Assembly (NCBI GenBank): GCA_021324365.1
Contig: JAJPJE010000032.1
Coordinates: forward strand, 1 to 64,000
Length of the DNA stretch: 64,000 nt
Reading direction: 5' to 3'
DNA from: Terriglobia bacterium
GTDB taxonomy: Bacteria; Acidobacteriota; Terriglobia; Terriglobales; Acidobacteriaceae
Shown here piece after piece: positions 16,584-25,215 of this stretch (position 1 is the stretch's first letter; every line of letters begins with the position of its first letter). A program made the translations under genes and the position numbers. The notes below the pieces were generated by a model that was not told where the DNA came from, did not search any database, and saw only the letters and a program-made list of their open reading frames with translations.

Positions 16584-17105
16584 TCAACTCGTGAGGGCGG
16601 GCATACCCTTGTCAATCTCGGCCTTGTTAAACACGGCATTTGCACCCAAATGTGCAGGCATCGGAGCCAGCAACTGCTCTTTACGATAAACGAGATTGCT
16701 GGCGTTAAATGTTGCCAATTCGAAGCCGTGCCCGTGCGTAATGGCGTCGGTTGGGCACGCCTCTACGCAGTAGCCGCAGAAAATACAACGGTTGTAGTCG
16801 ATGTTGTAGACCTTGGCATACCGCTCGGCGCCGCTGATTCGATTTTCCGCCGTATTTTCGGCAGCTTCTATATAGATACAGTTCGACGGGCACGCGGCAG
16901 CGCACAAAAAACACGCCACGCACTTTTCCAGCCCATTTTCATCACGTTGCAATACGTGAACACCACGGAAGCGCTCCTGGAACTTGGCTCCCTTCAAGGG
17001 TCCAGGGCCATCCGGATAGTTCTCGACGACCGTCGGAGCGAACATCTCCTTTAGAGTTATGCTCATGCCCTTGGCGATCGCGGCAATGTTTTTCAGGATT
17101 GGCAT
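16584..17105 (-). CDS. nuoI: NADH-quinone oxidoreductase subunit I (NuoI), orphan
   Basis: A 173-residue ferredoxin-like protein with two complete [4Fe-4S] motifs: C62, C65, C68, C72-P and C107, C110, C113, C117-P. The framing segments (FRGVHVLQRDENGLEKCVAC, YNIDYNRCIFCGYCVEACP) are typical NuoI, which carries clusters N6a/N6b between the peripheral arm and the quinone site of complex I. None of the other nuo genes is adjacent; they may be elsewhere. A TATACT-type -10 lies about 9 bases before the ATG, so the transcript may have a very short leader. Confidence 0.9.
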   Translation of the reverse strand: MPILKNIAAIAKGMSITLKEMFAPTVVENYPDGPGPLKGAKFQERFRGVHVLQRDENGLEKCVACFLCAAACPSNCIYIEAAENTAENRISGAERYAKVYNIDYNRCIFCGYCVEACPTDAITHGHGFELATFNASNLVYRKEQLLAPMPAHLGANAVFNKAEIDKGMPALTS

Positions 17106-17114
17106 GCATTTTCA

Positions 17115-17144
17115 GTATAAATGCTTAGGCCTTTGTTCGTGAAC
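17115..17144 (-). promoter_or_regulatory. Putative sigma-70 promoter for nuoI
   Basis: On the minus strand TTCACG and TATACT are separated by 18 bases, directly before the nuoI ATG. Match is moderate (-35 weak). Confidence 0.35.
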
Positions 17145-17324
17145 TCTTTAGGCGACGGGAGACCAGCTACTCTGGCGTCCAGCTCGCGATACACCCTAAT
17201 TAAGGGTTACAGCAAAATAAACACAGATCAGAGGTCAACTCCTACAAACTGCAGCAGCCCGCCCCAGCATCTTGGACCAGCAAGGGGCGTGAGTGCACGC
17301 GAGCTGCGCTCCGCGGGGGATAGG

Positions 17325-20300
17325 ATGTTTGGCTTCGGTCTACAGCACCGTTTCGACAGAGTGGATAGAAAGCAGATCCTCTTTGTTTTACTCTTAATCA
17401 GTGCTCTCTTCCGATTGGATATGAGTGCATCGGCTCAGTGCACCCCAAATCCGAACAACAACACGCTCACGATCTGTACACCGCTGAACAATCAAACGGT
17501 TTCATCCCCGTTCACCGTTTCCGCGGAAGCGACTTCCAGCGCAGCCGTAACCAAATTTCTCGTTTATCTCGACAGCGTCTTGAAATACCAGCAGCTGAAT
17601 ACAAAATCGATTTCCACCAGCATCTCTGCTGGAGCTGGTACGCACAACCTGACGGTGCAGTACTACAACGGAGCCTGGATCAAGGCGACGGAATACATCA
17701 CGGTCGGATCCAGTTCTGGCATTAGCGTCACGGTCAGTCCGGCCTCAGCCACATTGGCTCCCGGCGGTACGCAACAATTCACTGCGAACGTCACCGGCAC
17801 CACGAACACGAGCGTGACATGGGCGGTCGATGGCATGTACGGCGGCAACACGACTGTCGGGACGATCTCGACCTCCGGGCTCTACACGGCGCCTTCCGGC
17901 AGTGGCAGTCACACCGTTACCGCCACCAGTGCGGCCGATACTACGAAGACGGGCGCGGCGACCGTGACTGTGACCTCTTCTTCCGGTGGGGGCTGCAACC
18001 CGCCAACCTCGCCGGGAGCAGTGATCTGCAGCCCATCAGCGGGCAGCACCGTTTCGTCTCCGGTGCAATTCAGCGGCGCGGGAACGGGTGCCAGCGGCAG
18101 TGTGAATCATCTTGAGCTCTGGATCGATGGCGGCAAGATTAACGATTACCCAGGGAACACGATGAGCGCAAGCGTTGCCCTCGCGAACGGATCTCATACC
18201 GCAACACTGGTTGAGGTTGATTCGAAAGGGGCGTACATCAAGTCGTCCCCCGACACATTTACTGTGGGTGCCAGTACTGGCGGCGTGTCAGTAAGCATCA
18301 ATCCGACATCTGCTACCGTCGCGACTGGCGGTCAGCAGCAGTTCAGTGCCACGGTCTCGGGAACGTCGAACACGAGTGTGACATGGTCGGTAGACGGAAC
18401 TGCGGGCGGCAGCAGTACAGTAGGGACCGTCAGCACTTCCGGCTTGTACACAGCGCCAAGCACAACCGGAACGCACATGGTGACTGCAACCAGCGTTGCT
18501 GACTCAACTAAATCGGCTAGCGCCACGGTTACGGTAATTACGCCAGGCACTTGCGGTGGAGGCTCCAACAACACCATTTCCATTTGTGCCCCGGCAAATG
18601 GGGCTTCCGTGACATCTCCTTTCCAGGTGATTGCGCAGGCAAACTCCAGCGCTTCTGTCAGCAAGTTCCTCGTATACATCGATAGCGTGCTTGTGTATCA
18701 GCAAACGAACACAAGTTCGATAAACACCACTGTCTCTGCGGCGGTAGGAACGCACAACCTCGTTGTGCAGTACTACAACGGGAACTGGATCAAGGGCGCG
18801 GAGACGATTACGGTCACTTCCGGTGGTGGTGGCGGTGGTGGTAGTTGTAGTCCCCCATCTTCTCCGGGAGCAGTGATCTGTACCCCGGCGGCAGGAAGCA
18901 GTGTTTCCTCTCCGGTAACATTCACCGGTGCCGGAACAGGAGCCAGTGGGAGTGTTAATCATCTAGAGTTGTGGGTCGACGGAACCAAAATTAACGACTA
19001 TCCGGGGAGCACGATGACGGCGAGCGTGCCTCTCAGCGGCGGATCACACACCGCCACACTGGTTGAAGTTGATTCCAGTGGCGCCTATCTGAAATCGACG
19101 CCGGATACATTCACGGTTAGTTCCGGTGGAGGCGGAGGTGGCGGTACAGTGGCTGTCACCACATATCACAACGATGTCACTCGCGAGGGCGCGAACACGG
19201 CCGAGACCACGCTCACTACGGCAAACGTCAACTCTAGTTCCTTCGGTAAGCTGGCAACGTACGCGGTCGATGGGCAAGTGTATCCGCAGCCGCTCGTCTT
19301 GCCGAACCTCACGATCAACGGTGGAGCCCATAACGTCCTATATGTCGCTACGGAGCATGACAGCGTTTACGCCTTCGATGCCGATGGCGGCGGCACGCTG
19401 TGGAGTAAGAGCCTGCTCGGACCTGGCATGAGCCCCGTTTCCAGCAGCGACACGCAAGGTGTGTCGCCGGAAATCGGCGTGCTCGCCACGCCTGTTATCG
19501 ATCGCAACAGTGGAACTATCTATCTTGTTGCGATGGTTAACAACAGCGGACAAAACCAATGGTGGCTGCACGCGCTGGATGTAACCAATGGCGGCGAGAA
19601 GTTCGGTGGGCCTGTGCGCATTAATCCGACGGTCTCCGGAACAGGTGCCGGGAACGTTGGCGGCAAGCTATCCCTTGAAGGTGGCTGCTACCAGCGGACT
19701 GGACTGGCTCTGGCAAATGGAAACATCTACGTCGGATTTGGTCACTGCTCGCACGGCTGGGAGGTTGCCTTCAATGCCGGCAATCTACAGCAGATTGCAG
19801 TGTTCAATTCCAGTCCGAATGGAAAGGGAGCGGCAATTTGGAGCAGTGGTGGCGCTCCTGCGGTCGATTCTTCCGGCAATCTCTTCATCGAGACAGGCGT
19901 AGACGCGGACAGTACTGTCAATAGCGGCTACAGCAATGCCTTTATGAAGTTGTCTCCAGGTCTGGGCGTGATTGACTACTTCATTCCGTCCAACACCGCC
20001 TACTTGACATCGAATGATGCCGATATCGGCAGTGGATCGCCAATTATCATGCCTGACAACTCGTCCTCGCATCCTCATGAACTGATCGGTGCCGGCAAAG
20101 ACGGCCGTATTTTCGTCATCGACCGCGATCACATGGGAGGATTCAGTTCCAGCGGGAACAACGTGGTCCAGATCGTACAAAGCGGCGCGCGCCAGTTCGA
20201 TAACTTCTTCGACACGCCGGCGTTCTGGAACGGGCATTTGTACTACCACGCCGAAGGGGATGTCCTGCGTGAATTTGACTGGAGCAACGGCCTGCTTTCG

Positions 20301-20603
20301 ACCTCGCCGGTTGCAGTGGGTACGGCGGTATTCGGAACCCACGGTGCGACCCCTTCGGTATCGTCAAACGGCGGATCGGACGGAATCGTATGGGAGTTGG
20401 ATACCGGTGGACAGCCGAGCAATCCAGCGATTCTGTACGCATACGACGCGAACAATGTAGGAACGATGCTCTACAACAGTAACGATAACGCCAGCCGCGA
20501 CTCCGCCGGACCCGCCGTAAAGTTTACGGTTCCGACGATCGCGAATGGAAAGGTATATGTGCCAGCCGGACATCAGGTAAACATCTACGGCCTGCTGCAC
20601 TAA
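17325..20603 (+). CDS. Large secreted modular protein: Ig-like/BIG2 modules plus PQQ-type beta-propeller
   Basis: About 1092 residues. The ATG at 17325 (GGGGGATAGG upstream) gives a signal peptide with helix ILFVLLLISALF ending near SASAQ. Modules in order: type A (CTPNPNNNTLTICTP, FLVYLDSVLKYQQ, THNLTVQYYNG), a BIG2-like domain (PASATLAPGGTQQFTANV, GLYTAPS), type B (CNPPTSPGAVICSP, SGSVNHLELW, SHTATLVEVDS), BIG2, A, B, then Gly-rich linkers. The C-terminal ~480 residues form a PQQ/quinoprotein-like propeller (TTYHNDVTREGANTAET, VLYVATEHDSVYAFDADGG). Type B modules also occur in the gene at 1-849. Probably extracellular adhesion or binding; enzymatic activity not evident. Confidence 0.85.
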   Translation: MFGFGLQHRFDRVDRKQILFVLLLISALFRLDMSASAQCTPNPNNNTLTICTPLNNQTVSSPFTVSAEATSSAAVTKFLVYLDSVLKYQQLNTKSISTSISAGAGTHNLTVQYYNGAWIKATEYITVGSSSGISVTVSPASATLAPGGTQQFTANVTGTTNTSVTWAVDGMYGGNTTVGTISTSGLYTAPSGSGSHTVTATSAADTTKTGAATVTVTSSSGGGCNPPTSPGAVICSPSAGSTVSSPVQFSGAGTGASGSVNHLELWIDGGKINDYPGNTMSASVALANGSHTATLVEVDSKGAYIKSSPDTFTVGASTGGVSVSINPTSATVATGGQQQFSATVSGTSNTSVTWSVDGTAGGSSTVGTVSTSGLYTAPSTTGTHMVTATSVADSTKSASATVTVITPGTCGGGSNNTISICAPANGASVTSPFQVIAQANSSASVSKFLVYIDSVLVYQQTNTSSINTTVSAAVGTHNLVVQYYNGNWIKGAETITVTSGGGGGGGSCSPPSSPGAVICTPAAGSSVSSPVTFTGAGTGASGSVNHLELWVDGTKINDYPGSTMTASVPLSGGSHTATLVEVDSSGAYLKSTPDTFTVSSGGGGGGGTVAVTTYHNDVTREGANTAETTLTTANVNSSSFGKLATYAVDGQVYPQPLVLPNLTINGGAHNVLYVATEHDSVYAFDADGGGTLWSKSLLGPGMSPVSSSDTQGVSPEIGVLATPVIDRNSGTIYLVAMVNNSGQNQWWLHALDVTNGGEKFGGPVRINPTVSGTGAGNVGGKLSLEGGCYQRTGLALANGNIYVGFGHCSHGWEVAFNAGNLQQIAVFNSSPNGKGAAIWSSGGAPAVDSSGNLFIETGVDADSTVNSGYSNAFMKLSPGLGVIDYFIPSNTAYLTSNDADIGSGSPIIMPDNSSSHPHELIGAGKDGRIFVIDRDHMGGFSSSGNNVVQIVQSGARQFDNFFDTPAFWNGHLYYHAEGDVLREFDWSNGLLSTSPVAVGTAVFGTHGATPSVSSNGGSDGIVWELDTGGQPSNPAILYAYDANNVGTMLYNSNDNASRDSAGPAVKFTVPTIANGKVYVPAGHQVNIYGLLH

Positions 20604-20620
20604 ACCTGTTAAAACTGGGA

Positions 20621-20653
20621 CGCCCTCCTGGCCTGCAAAAGACCAGGAGGGGG
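20621..20653 (+). terminator. Putative terminator hairpin
   Basis: CCCTCCTGG (20623-20631) pairs with CCAGGAGGG (20643-20651) around an 11-base loop, 20 bases after the stop of the large secreted protein and 50 bases from the convergent nitroreductase. No long T-run. Confidence 0.6.
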
Positions 20654-20702
20654 CACCCGTGATCGCGATGAACGGTGCAAGAAGAGCGGGAGTCCGACTA
20701 CC

Positions 20703-21206
20703 CTATAACTCGTGTACGACATCTGAAAGCGGTCGCCTAGGGGTACGCTCTGGTTTCTCATCTGCGTAGCCGATGGCAAGAATCGCCATAGCTTGCACTC
20801 CGACTGGAGTGCCGACGACCTCCGACACTTTCTTCGGGTCGAATGCCCCGACCCAGCACGCACCCAAACCAACTGCGGTCACAGCCAACATCGCCTGTGT
20901 AGTTGCAATGCTGGCGTCCTGCATCGCGTAGATTTCCGCACCGGGATATTGGCATCGTGCGGCATGCGTGCAAAAAACCAGCAGGACAGCTGCGTTCGCG
21001 ATCCACTCCTGGTCCCATGTACTCCGTGCGATGGCCTGCCGCAGGGCCGCGGTCTTCACGACATAGATTTCGTAAGCCTGAAAATTTCCCGCGGAGGGCG
21101 CCTGATTCGCTGCTTTCAGAATTGCTTCCAGCTTTTCGGATTCGATCGGTCGTGATTTGTATTTGCGTATGGACTGCCGCCTCTGGACTACCTCGAAGTA
21201 TTCCAT
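20703..21206 (-). CDS. Nitroreductase family protein
   Basis: A 167-residue FMN-dependent nitroreductase-fold protein: RRQSIRKYKSRPIE at the N-terminus binds FMN phosphate, then QAPSAGNFQAYEIYVV, MQDASIATTQAMLAVTAVGLGACWVGAF and a C-terminal LAIGYADEKPERTPRRPL. It reduces nitro or quinone-type compounds with NAD(P)H; the physiological substrate is unknown. It starts 19 bases after the UbiD-family gene, so the two are in one operon, suggesting a link to quinone or aromatic metabolism (inference). Confidence 0.9.
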   Translation of the reverse strand: MEYFEVVQRRQSIRKYKSRPIESEKLEAILKAANQAPSAGNFQAYEIYVVKTAALRQAIARSTWDQEWIANAAVLLVFCTHAARCQYPGAEIYAMQDASIATTQAMLAVTAVGLGACWVGAFDPKKVSEVVGTPVGVQAMAILAIGYADEKPERTPRRPLSDVVHEL

Positions 21207-21225
21207 GAATATGACTTTCGTATGA

Positions 21226-22824
21226 TTATTTGATTCCTAACTCCTTCGCTAGTTCCTTCCAGCGTTCGTCGACGCGGGCTCTGGTCGCTTTGTCCATGAC
21301 GATCTCATCGGGCCAGGGCCGGGCGAAGCCCTCGGTGGGCCATTTACGGGTGGCGTCGATGCCCATCTTCGACCCGAAATCCGGCAGGCGCGAGGCGTGA
21401 TCGAGCGAGTCGATTGGTCCCAAAGTGAACTGAATGTCGCGTTCGGGGTCGATGTTGTTGGTTGTGCGCAGCACCACCTCCCCGATGTCGTGCACGTTCA
21501 CATCCTCATCGACCACGATGATGCACTTGGTGAACATCGCCTGGCCCAGGGACCAGATCGCGTTCATCACTTTGCGCGCCTGTCCGGGGTAGGACTTGCG
21601 GATGGAAATGATCATCAGGTTGTGGAACACAGCCTCAACGGGAAGGTTGATATCGATCAGCTCTGGGATCGACATGCGCATAAGTGGCAGAAAGATGCGC
21701 TCTACTGCCTTGCCCATGTAGGCATCTTCCATCGGTGGCTTCCCAACGATGGTCGTGGCATAGATCGGGTCTTTTCGGCTCGTAATGCAGGTGATATGAA
21801 AGACGGGATACAGGTCTTCCAGCGAATAGAAACCGGTGTGGTCTCCGAATGGTCCCTCGGTCCGAAGCTCTTCCAGATTTACATAGCCTTCGAGCACGAT
21901 CTCGGCGTTTGCGGGAACTTCCAGATCCACAGTCTCGCACTTAACCAGTTCGACAGGCTTTTGACGAAGGAACCCGGCAATCATGAACTCCTCAACTTCG
22001 GGTGGAGCGGGAACGATCGCAGAGAATGTCAGCGCGGGATCGGTGCCGATGGCAACGGCAACTTCCATTCGTCCTTCAGGATGTCCGCTTGCGATGCGAG
22101 CACCGCCGCCTGAACGCGCCATGATGTCTACAGAAGAAGACGCTTCTGCGTGGCCTTCGGCGACGGCAGCACGCATGCGCTCACGGTAATGCTCGGCGGC
22201 GACTTTTTGCCGCTGCCAGTGCATGCCCGTGGTTTTTCCGTCGTAAACCTGCATGCGATACATGCCGACGTTGCGCTTTCCCGTTTTCAGATCGCGCGTG
22301 ATCACGCATGGCAGGGTGATGAAGCGCCCGCCATCTTTGGGCCAGCACTGAAGGATGGGGTAGTCGAGGACCGAGAACTCGCCGCGCCGGATCACTTCTT
22401 TGCAAGGGCCGGTACTCACCTCTTTAGGAAAAAACTTCCCGAGGTCGGCGAGCATAGGCAGCATCTTAATTTTGTCGAGCAGACCTTGCGGACTCTTCAC
22501 GTCCATGAAAAGGCGTATCCGATCAGCGATGTCGTTCAGAGAATCGACTTCCAGGGCCAGGTTCATGCGCTTCGCTGAACCGAACTGGTTGATCAACACC
22601 TGGTGACCTGGATGGCCTTTGACGTTTTCGAACAACAGGGCCGGACCTCCCGGCGCTATGCGCTCCAATTCAGGGTATCTCGCATTACGACGTCGTCCGG
22701 CTTTGGAAACCCGGTCAGTAATTTCCGTAATTTCAAGAATGGGATCGACCTCGGCCTGCACACGGCGTAGTTCGCCGGCGTGCTGCAACGCTTTGATCCA
22801 ATCGCGAAGATCGCTATACGCCAA
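21226..22824 (-). CDS. UbiD family decarboxylase
   Basis: A 532-residue protein with the family start YSDLRDWIKALQHAGELRRV and the signatures GHPGHQVLINQFGS, GKRNVGMYRMQ, EGPFGDHTGFYSLEDLYPVF and DEDVNVHDIGEVVLRT. UbiD enzymes use prenylated FMN to decarboxylate aromatic or alpha,beta-unsaturated acids, classically in quinone biosynthesis (UbiD or the menaquinone-pathway MqnP/MqnL neighbour types). The UbiX flavin prenyltransferase is not in the window. Operonic with the nitroreductase. Confidence 0.9.
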   Translation of the reverse strand: MAYSDLRDWIKALQHAGELRRVQAEVDPILEITEITDRVSKAGRRRNARYPELERIAPGGPALLFENVKGHPGHQVLINQFGSAKRMNLALEVDSLNDIADRIRLFMDVKSPQGLLDKIKMLPMLADLGKFFPKEVSTGPCKEVIRRGEFSVLDYPILQCWPKDGGRFITLPCVITRDLKTGKRNVGMYRMQVYDGKTTGMHWQRQKVAAEHYRERMRAAVAEGHAEASSSVDIMARSGGGARIASGHPEGRMEVAVAIGTDPALTFSAIVPAPPEVEEFMIAGFLRQKPVELVKCETVDLEVPANAEIVLEGYVNLEELRTEGPFGDHTGFYSLEDLYPVFHITCITSRKDPIYATTIVGKPPMEDAYMGKAVERIFLPLMRMSIPELIDINLPVEAVFHNLMIISIRKSYPGQARKVMNAIWSLGQAMFTKCIIVVDEDVNVHDIGEVVLRTTNNIDPERDIQFTLGPIDSLDHASRLPDFGSKMGIDATRKWPTEGFARPWPDEIVMDKATRARVDERWKELAKELGIK

Positions 22825-22971
22825 GCTTCCCCCTTAAGCCCGGGAACTAAGCTGCTGGAATGAACTCTGAATTATAGAGGCTCGTGGCCGTTTTTTAGGT
22901 ATCACCCAACTCCGCAGCCGCTCTGTTCATCGAAGCAGGCATCACTCTCTTTTCGAGGGCCTAAAGGAAAT

Positions 22972-24051
22972 ATGCCTGCCACTTTGGAAAAGCAAATCAT
23001 CCAGGCGCTATCGAGCCTGGTGCTGAAACCGCAATCGGCTCAGGGTCCCATTCGCTATCTCGCGACGCTCAGCCAGTCGGATTTGCAGCACACCCGCAAG
23101 ATCGCCGATTCTCATCATGTTGTTGTGCGATCTCTCGGGGTGGTGCGCGATCAAGCTGCAGGTTTGGGATTTCGCACACTTGGAAACTGGGCAGCCCAGG
23201 TCCTACTGGAAGAAGAGGCGCGAATCTCGAATGCAATCACGCACTTACAAGAAATCGTAGGAACTCTCGAGAAGGCCGGGTGTCCGGTAGTTGTAATGAA
23301 ATCGCTCGACCACTGGCCGGACCTAGGGAACGATCTCGACCTGTATTCAACCGCGTCGGAAACTAACATCGTACGCGTCTTCACACAACAGCTGGGGGCA
23401 CAGATCGAAGCGCGCAGCTGGGGCGATCGGTTGGCAAAGAAGTGGAATTTCGCTCTGCCCAGCCTTCGTGAATCCGTTGAGGTACACGTGCAACGACTGG
23501 GCCAGACGGGTGAGCATCGCCAAATGGCCGAACGCTTCGTTGGGCGAAAGACAACCAAGGAAGTAAACGGAATTCCCTTCCCCGTGCCTGCTCCGGAAGA
23601 ACGAATCATTGTGGCGACGCTGCAGCGTTTGTACAGGCACTTCTATTTTCGGATCTGCGATATCGCTAACACCGCCGCACTGGTTGAATCGGGAACGATT
23701 GATTACAGCGAATTGCGCAAGTCGGCAGATCTCGGCGGAATCTGGCCGGGTGTTTGCACATACCTCAATGTGGTTTGCGATTACATCGCGCAATACCGCG
23801 GGCTCGGACTTGCACTGCCGATCGAAGTAAAAGATGCCGCGTTGTTTGGCGGCGAGAAAGTCTCGGCGGAAAAGCTTTTCTTGCGTGTTCCGGTTTTGCC
23901 GCAAGGTGCGTCCCTCTACACGCGGCAAGTGACAACTACGGCGCTCCGCGGAGATCTGGCCGCCACGTTGCGCCTCTCGCTGTTGCCCCCCTTGGCTTCG
24001 GCAGCTGCGATCGCCTACCGTGTCACTGGCAGCGACAAGGGAATCTGGTAA
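22972..24051 (+). CDS. Nucleotidyltransferase-fold-like protein (tentative)
   Basis: A 359-residue cytoplasmic protein. The segment CPVVVMKSLDHWPDLGNDLD resembles the active-site region of the NTP_transf_5 group, in which a G-S-like turn is followed by D-x-D, here D-L-D, then LYS; downstream VEVHVQRL could supply the third acidic residue. The rest is helical (EERIIVATLQRLYRHFYFR). In other bacteria such proteins sit in polysaccharide or peptide-modification loci; none is near here. Function cannot be assigned firmly. A strong bidirectional hairpin follows. Confidence 0.6.
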   Translation: MPATLEKQIIQALSSLVLKPQSAQGPIRYLATLSQSDLQHTRKIADSHHVVVRSLGVVRDQAAGLGFRTLGNWAAQVLLEEEARISNAITHLQEIVGTLEKAGCPVVVMKSLDHWPDLGNDLDLYSTASETNIVRVFTQQLGAQIEARSWGDRLAKKWNFALPSLRESVEVHVQRLGQTGEHRQMAERFVGRKTTKEVNGIPFPVPAPEERIIVATLQRLYRHFYFRICDIANTAALVESGTIDYSELRKSADLGGIWPGVCTYLNVVCDYIAQYRGLGLALPIEVKDAALFGGEKVSAEKLFLRVPVLPQGASLYTRQVTTTALRGDLAATLRLSLLPPLASAAAIAYRVTGSDKGIW

Positions 24052-24058
24052 ATGAAAA

Positions 24059-24082
24059 GGCCGCCTCTTGAAAGAGGCGGCC
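24059..24082. terminator. Bidirectional intrinsic terminator
   Basis: A perfect hairpin, GGCCGCCTCTT-GA-AAGAGGCGGCC, between two convergent genes (stops at 24051 and 24104), flanked by AAAA on one side. Confidence 0.8.
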
Positions 24083-24103
24083 TCGGCCAGAAGAACGATA
24101 TCA

Positions 24104-24721
24104 CTAAGACAGAAACTTCTTCTTGAAGAGTCCGGCTAACCCGATCAATCCGCTTCCCAGCATCAGCAAGCTGGAGGGTTCGGGCACCGTAATCAGGTAT
24201 TCCTGCGGAGAACTCGGTCCGGTCGCCACCGGAGTCACAATACGATAATTGTCAAACTCACCCGGAGTGAAAGCCTGTTTCCCGGCCACATTCAGCCAGT
24301 ATTGCGAGCCGAGCAACGTGCCTGTCACGGGCTGTACCGGCGTAGACGGGGTGAAAAGGGACCAGATGGCAAAATTGATATCGCCCACTTCGCTCGACGG
24401 GGCAGACCCAATCTGCGAGAAAAGCCATGCGGCTTCGTTGTATTCCGTCCCGGCGTTCGTCTGTGTTCCAAACCGCGCCTGCAGATACTGGCCCATGGTA
24501 TAGATGTTCGCCGTCCAGCTTTCGCCGATGTACACCTCGTGGCTGTAGTCGTCGCAAATGCCGGCGTAGCTGGTGCCATTAATGTTCAGGGTGTAGGGGT
24601 AAACGTAGACGCCACCCTGGTTCGCCGGTCCAGCTCCAGTCAGAGTCACGGTGTCCGCGAGAGAAGTTCCCGCTAAGGTCAATAGACAGATAAGTCCCAA
24701 TCCCAAAGCCCTGAGTTTCAA
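24104..24721 (-). CDS. PEP-CTERM sorting-domain protein
   Basis: A 205-residue exported protein. The N-terminal signal peptide ends near TSLAD. The C-terminus is a classic PEP-CTERM tail: VPEP (179-182), a hydrophobic helix (LLMLGSGLIGLAGLF) and basic KKK. PEP-CTERM proteins are processed by exosortase (EpsH) and linked to extracellular polymer formation. The middle region (NINGTSYAGICDDY, GTEYNEAAWLFSQI) matches a common PEP-CTERM subgroup of unknown role. No exosortase gene lies in this window. Confidence 0.92.
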   Translation of the reverse strand: MKLRALGLGLICLLTLAGTSLADTVTLTGAGPANQGGVYVYPYTLNINGTSYAGICDDYSHEVYIGESWTANIYTMGQYLQARFGTQTNAGTEYNEAAWLFSQIGSAPSSEVGDINFAIWSLFTPSTPVQPVTGTLLGSQYWLNVAGKQAFTPGEFDNYRIVTPVATGPSSPQEYLITVPEPSSLLMLGSGLIGLAGLFKKKFLS

Positions 24722-24960
24722 AGTTCCCCCTAAGTACCGTAATGCCGTACTGCATCCAAGAGGCCAAACGGCAACGGGTTATCTCTTTTAAAAATCAGTT
24801 ATTTATGCATAGTAATCAGGGGCAGTGTTACCGGAAAATATGCAATCACTTGCACATCGGAGTGGCGAAGTGTGGACTTCTTGTAACAGGACGTTGATTA
24901 GGATAGGCGAGCTCGGCCCGGTTCCTGTTTAACCACAAACGGCTTGTGGTGATAGGTGAA
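24722..24960. other. Intergenic, AT-rich upstream region of the PEP-CTERM gene
   Basis: About 240 bases without a convincing gene. The AT-rich part (24780-24845) is the likely promoter area of the minus-strand PEP-CTERM gene. I see no regulatory RNA or repeat. Confidence 0.5.
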
Positions 24961-25034
24961 TGGAGCGGGGTACGGGACTCGAACCCGTTTCGCCGGCTTG
25001 GGAAGCCGGGGCACAACCCATATACCAACCCCGC
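24961..25034 (-). tRNA. tRNA-Gly (anticodon CCC)
   Basis: A 74-base tRNA on the minus strand with 5' acceptor GCGGGGT pairing with ACCCCGC, discriminator U and encoded CCA (24961-24963). The anticodon loop TTCCCAA is held by CCGGC/GCCGG, giving CCC, which reads GGG. The T-loop GGGTTCGAGTCCC is intact. The ~180 bases to the next gene show no other feature. Confidence 0.95.
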
Positions 25035-25215
25035 GACGAAGTGAGTGTAGCATCCAGGAAATAGCGCGGCAATTGCAACGCAACGCAAAGAAAGTGGGAT
25101 GATCAGGATTCGTGATCCCGCTTAACCCCTATTGCGAGTTGGAGTATAGAGCGACTGTATCGAAGCCCACATCTCCCAACGGCAGGACGATGAGGGCACT
25201 AGCAGCACCCCTCTC

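Noticed and set aside
18800-19140. Gly-codon runs (GGTGGTGGCGGTGG) as a possible tandem repeat locus
   Set aside because: They encode flexible Gly linkers between modules of the secreted protein; no CRISPR-like or satellite structure.
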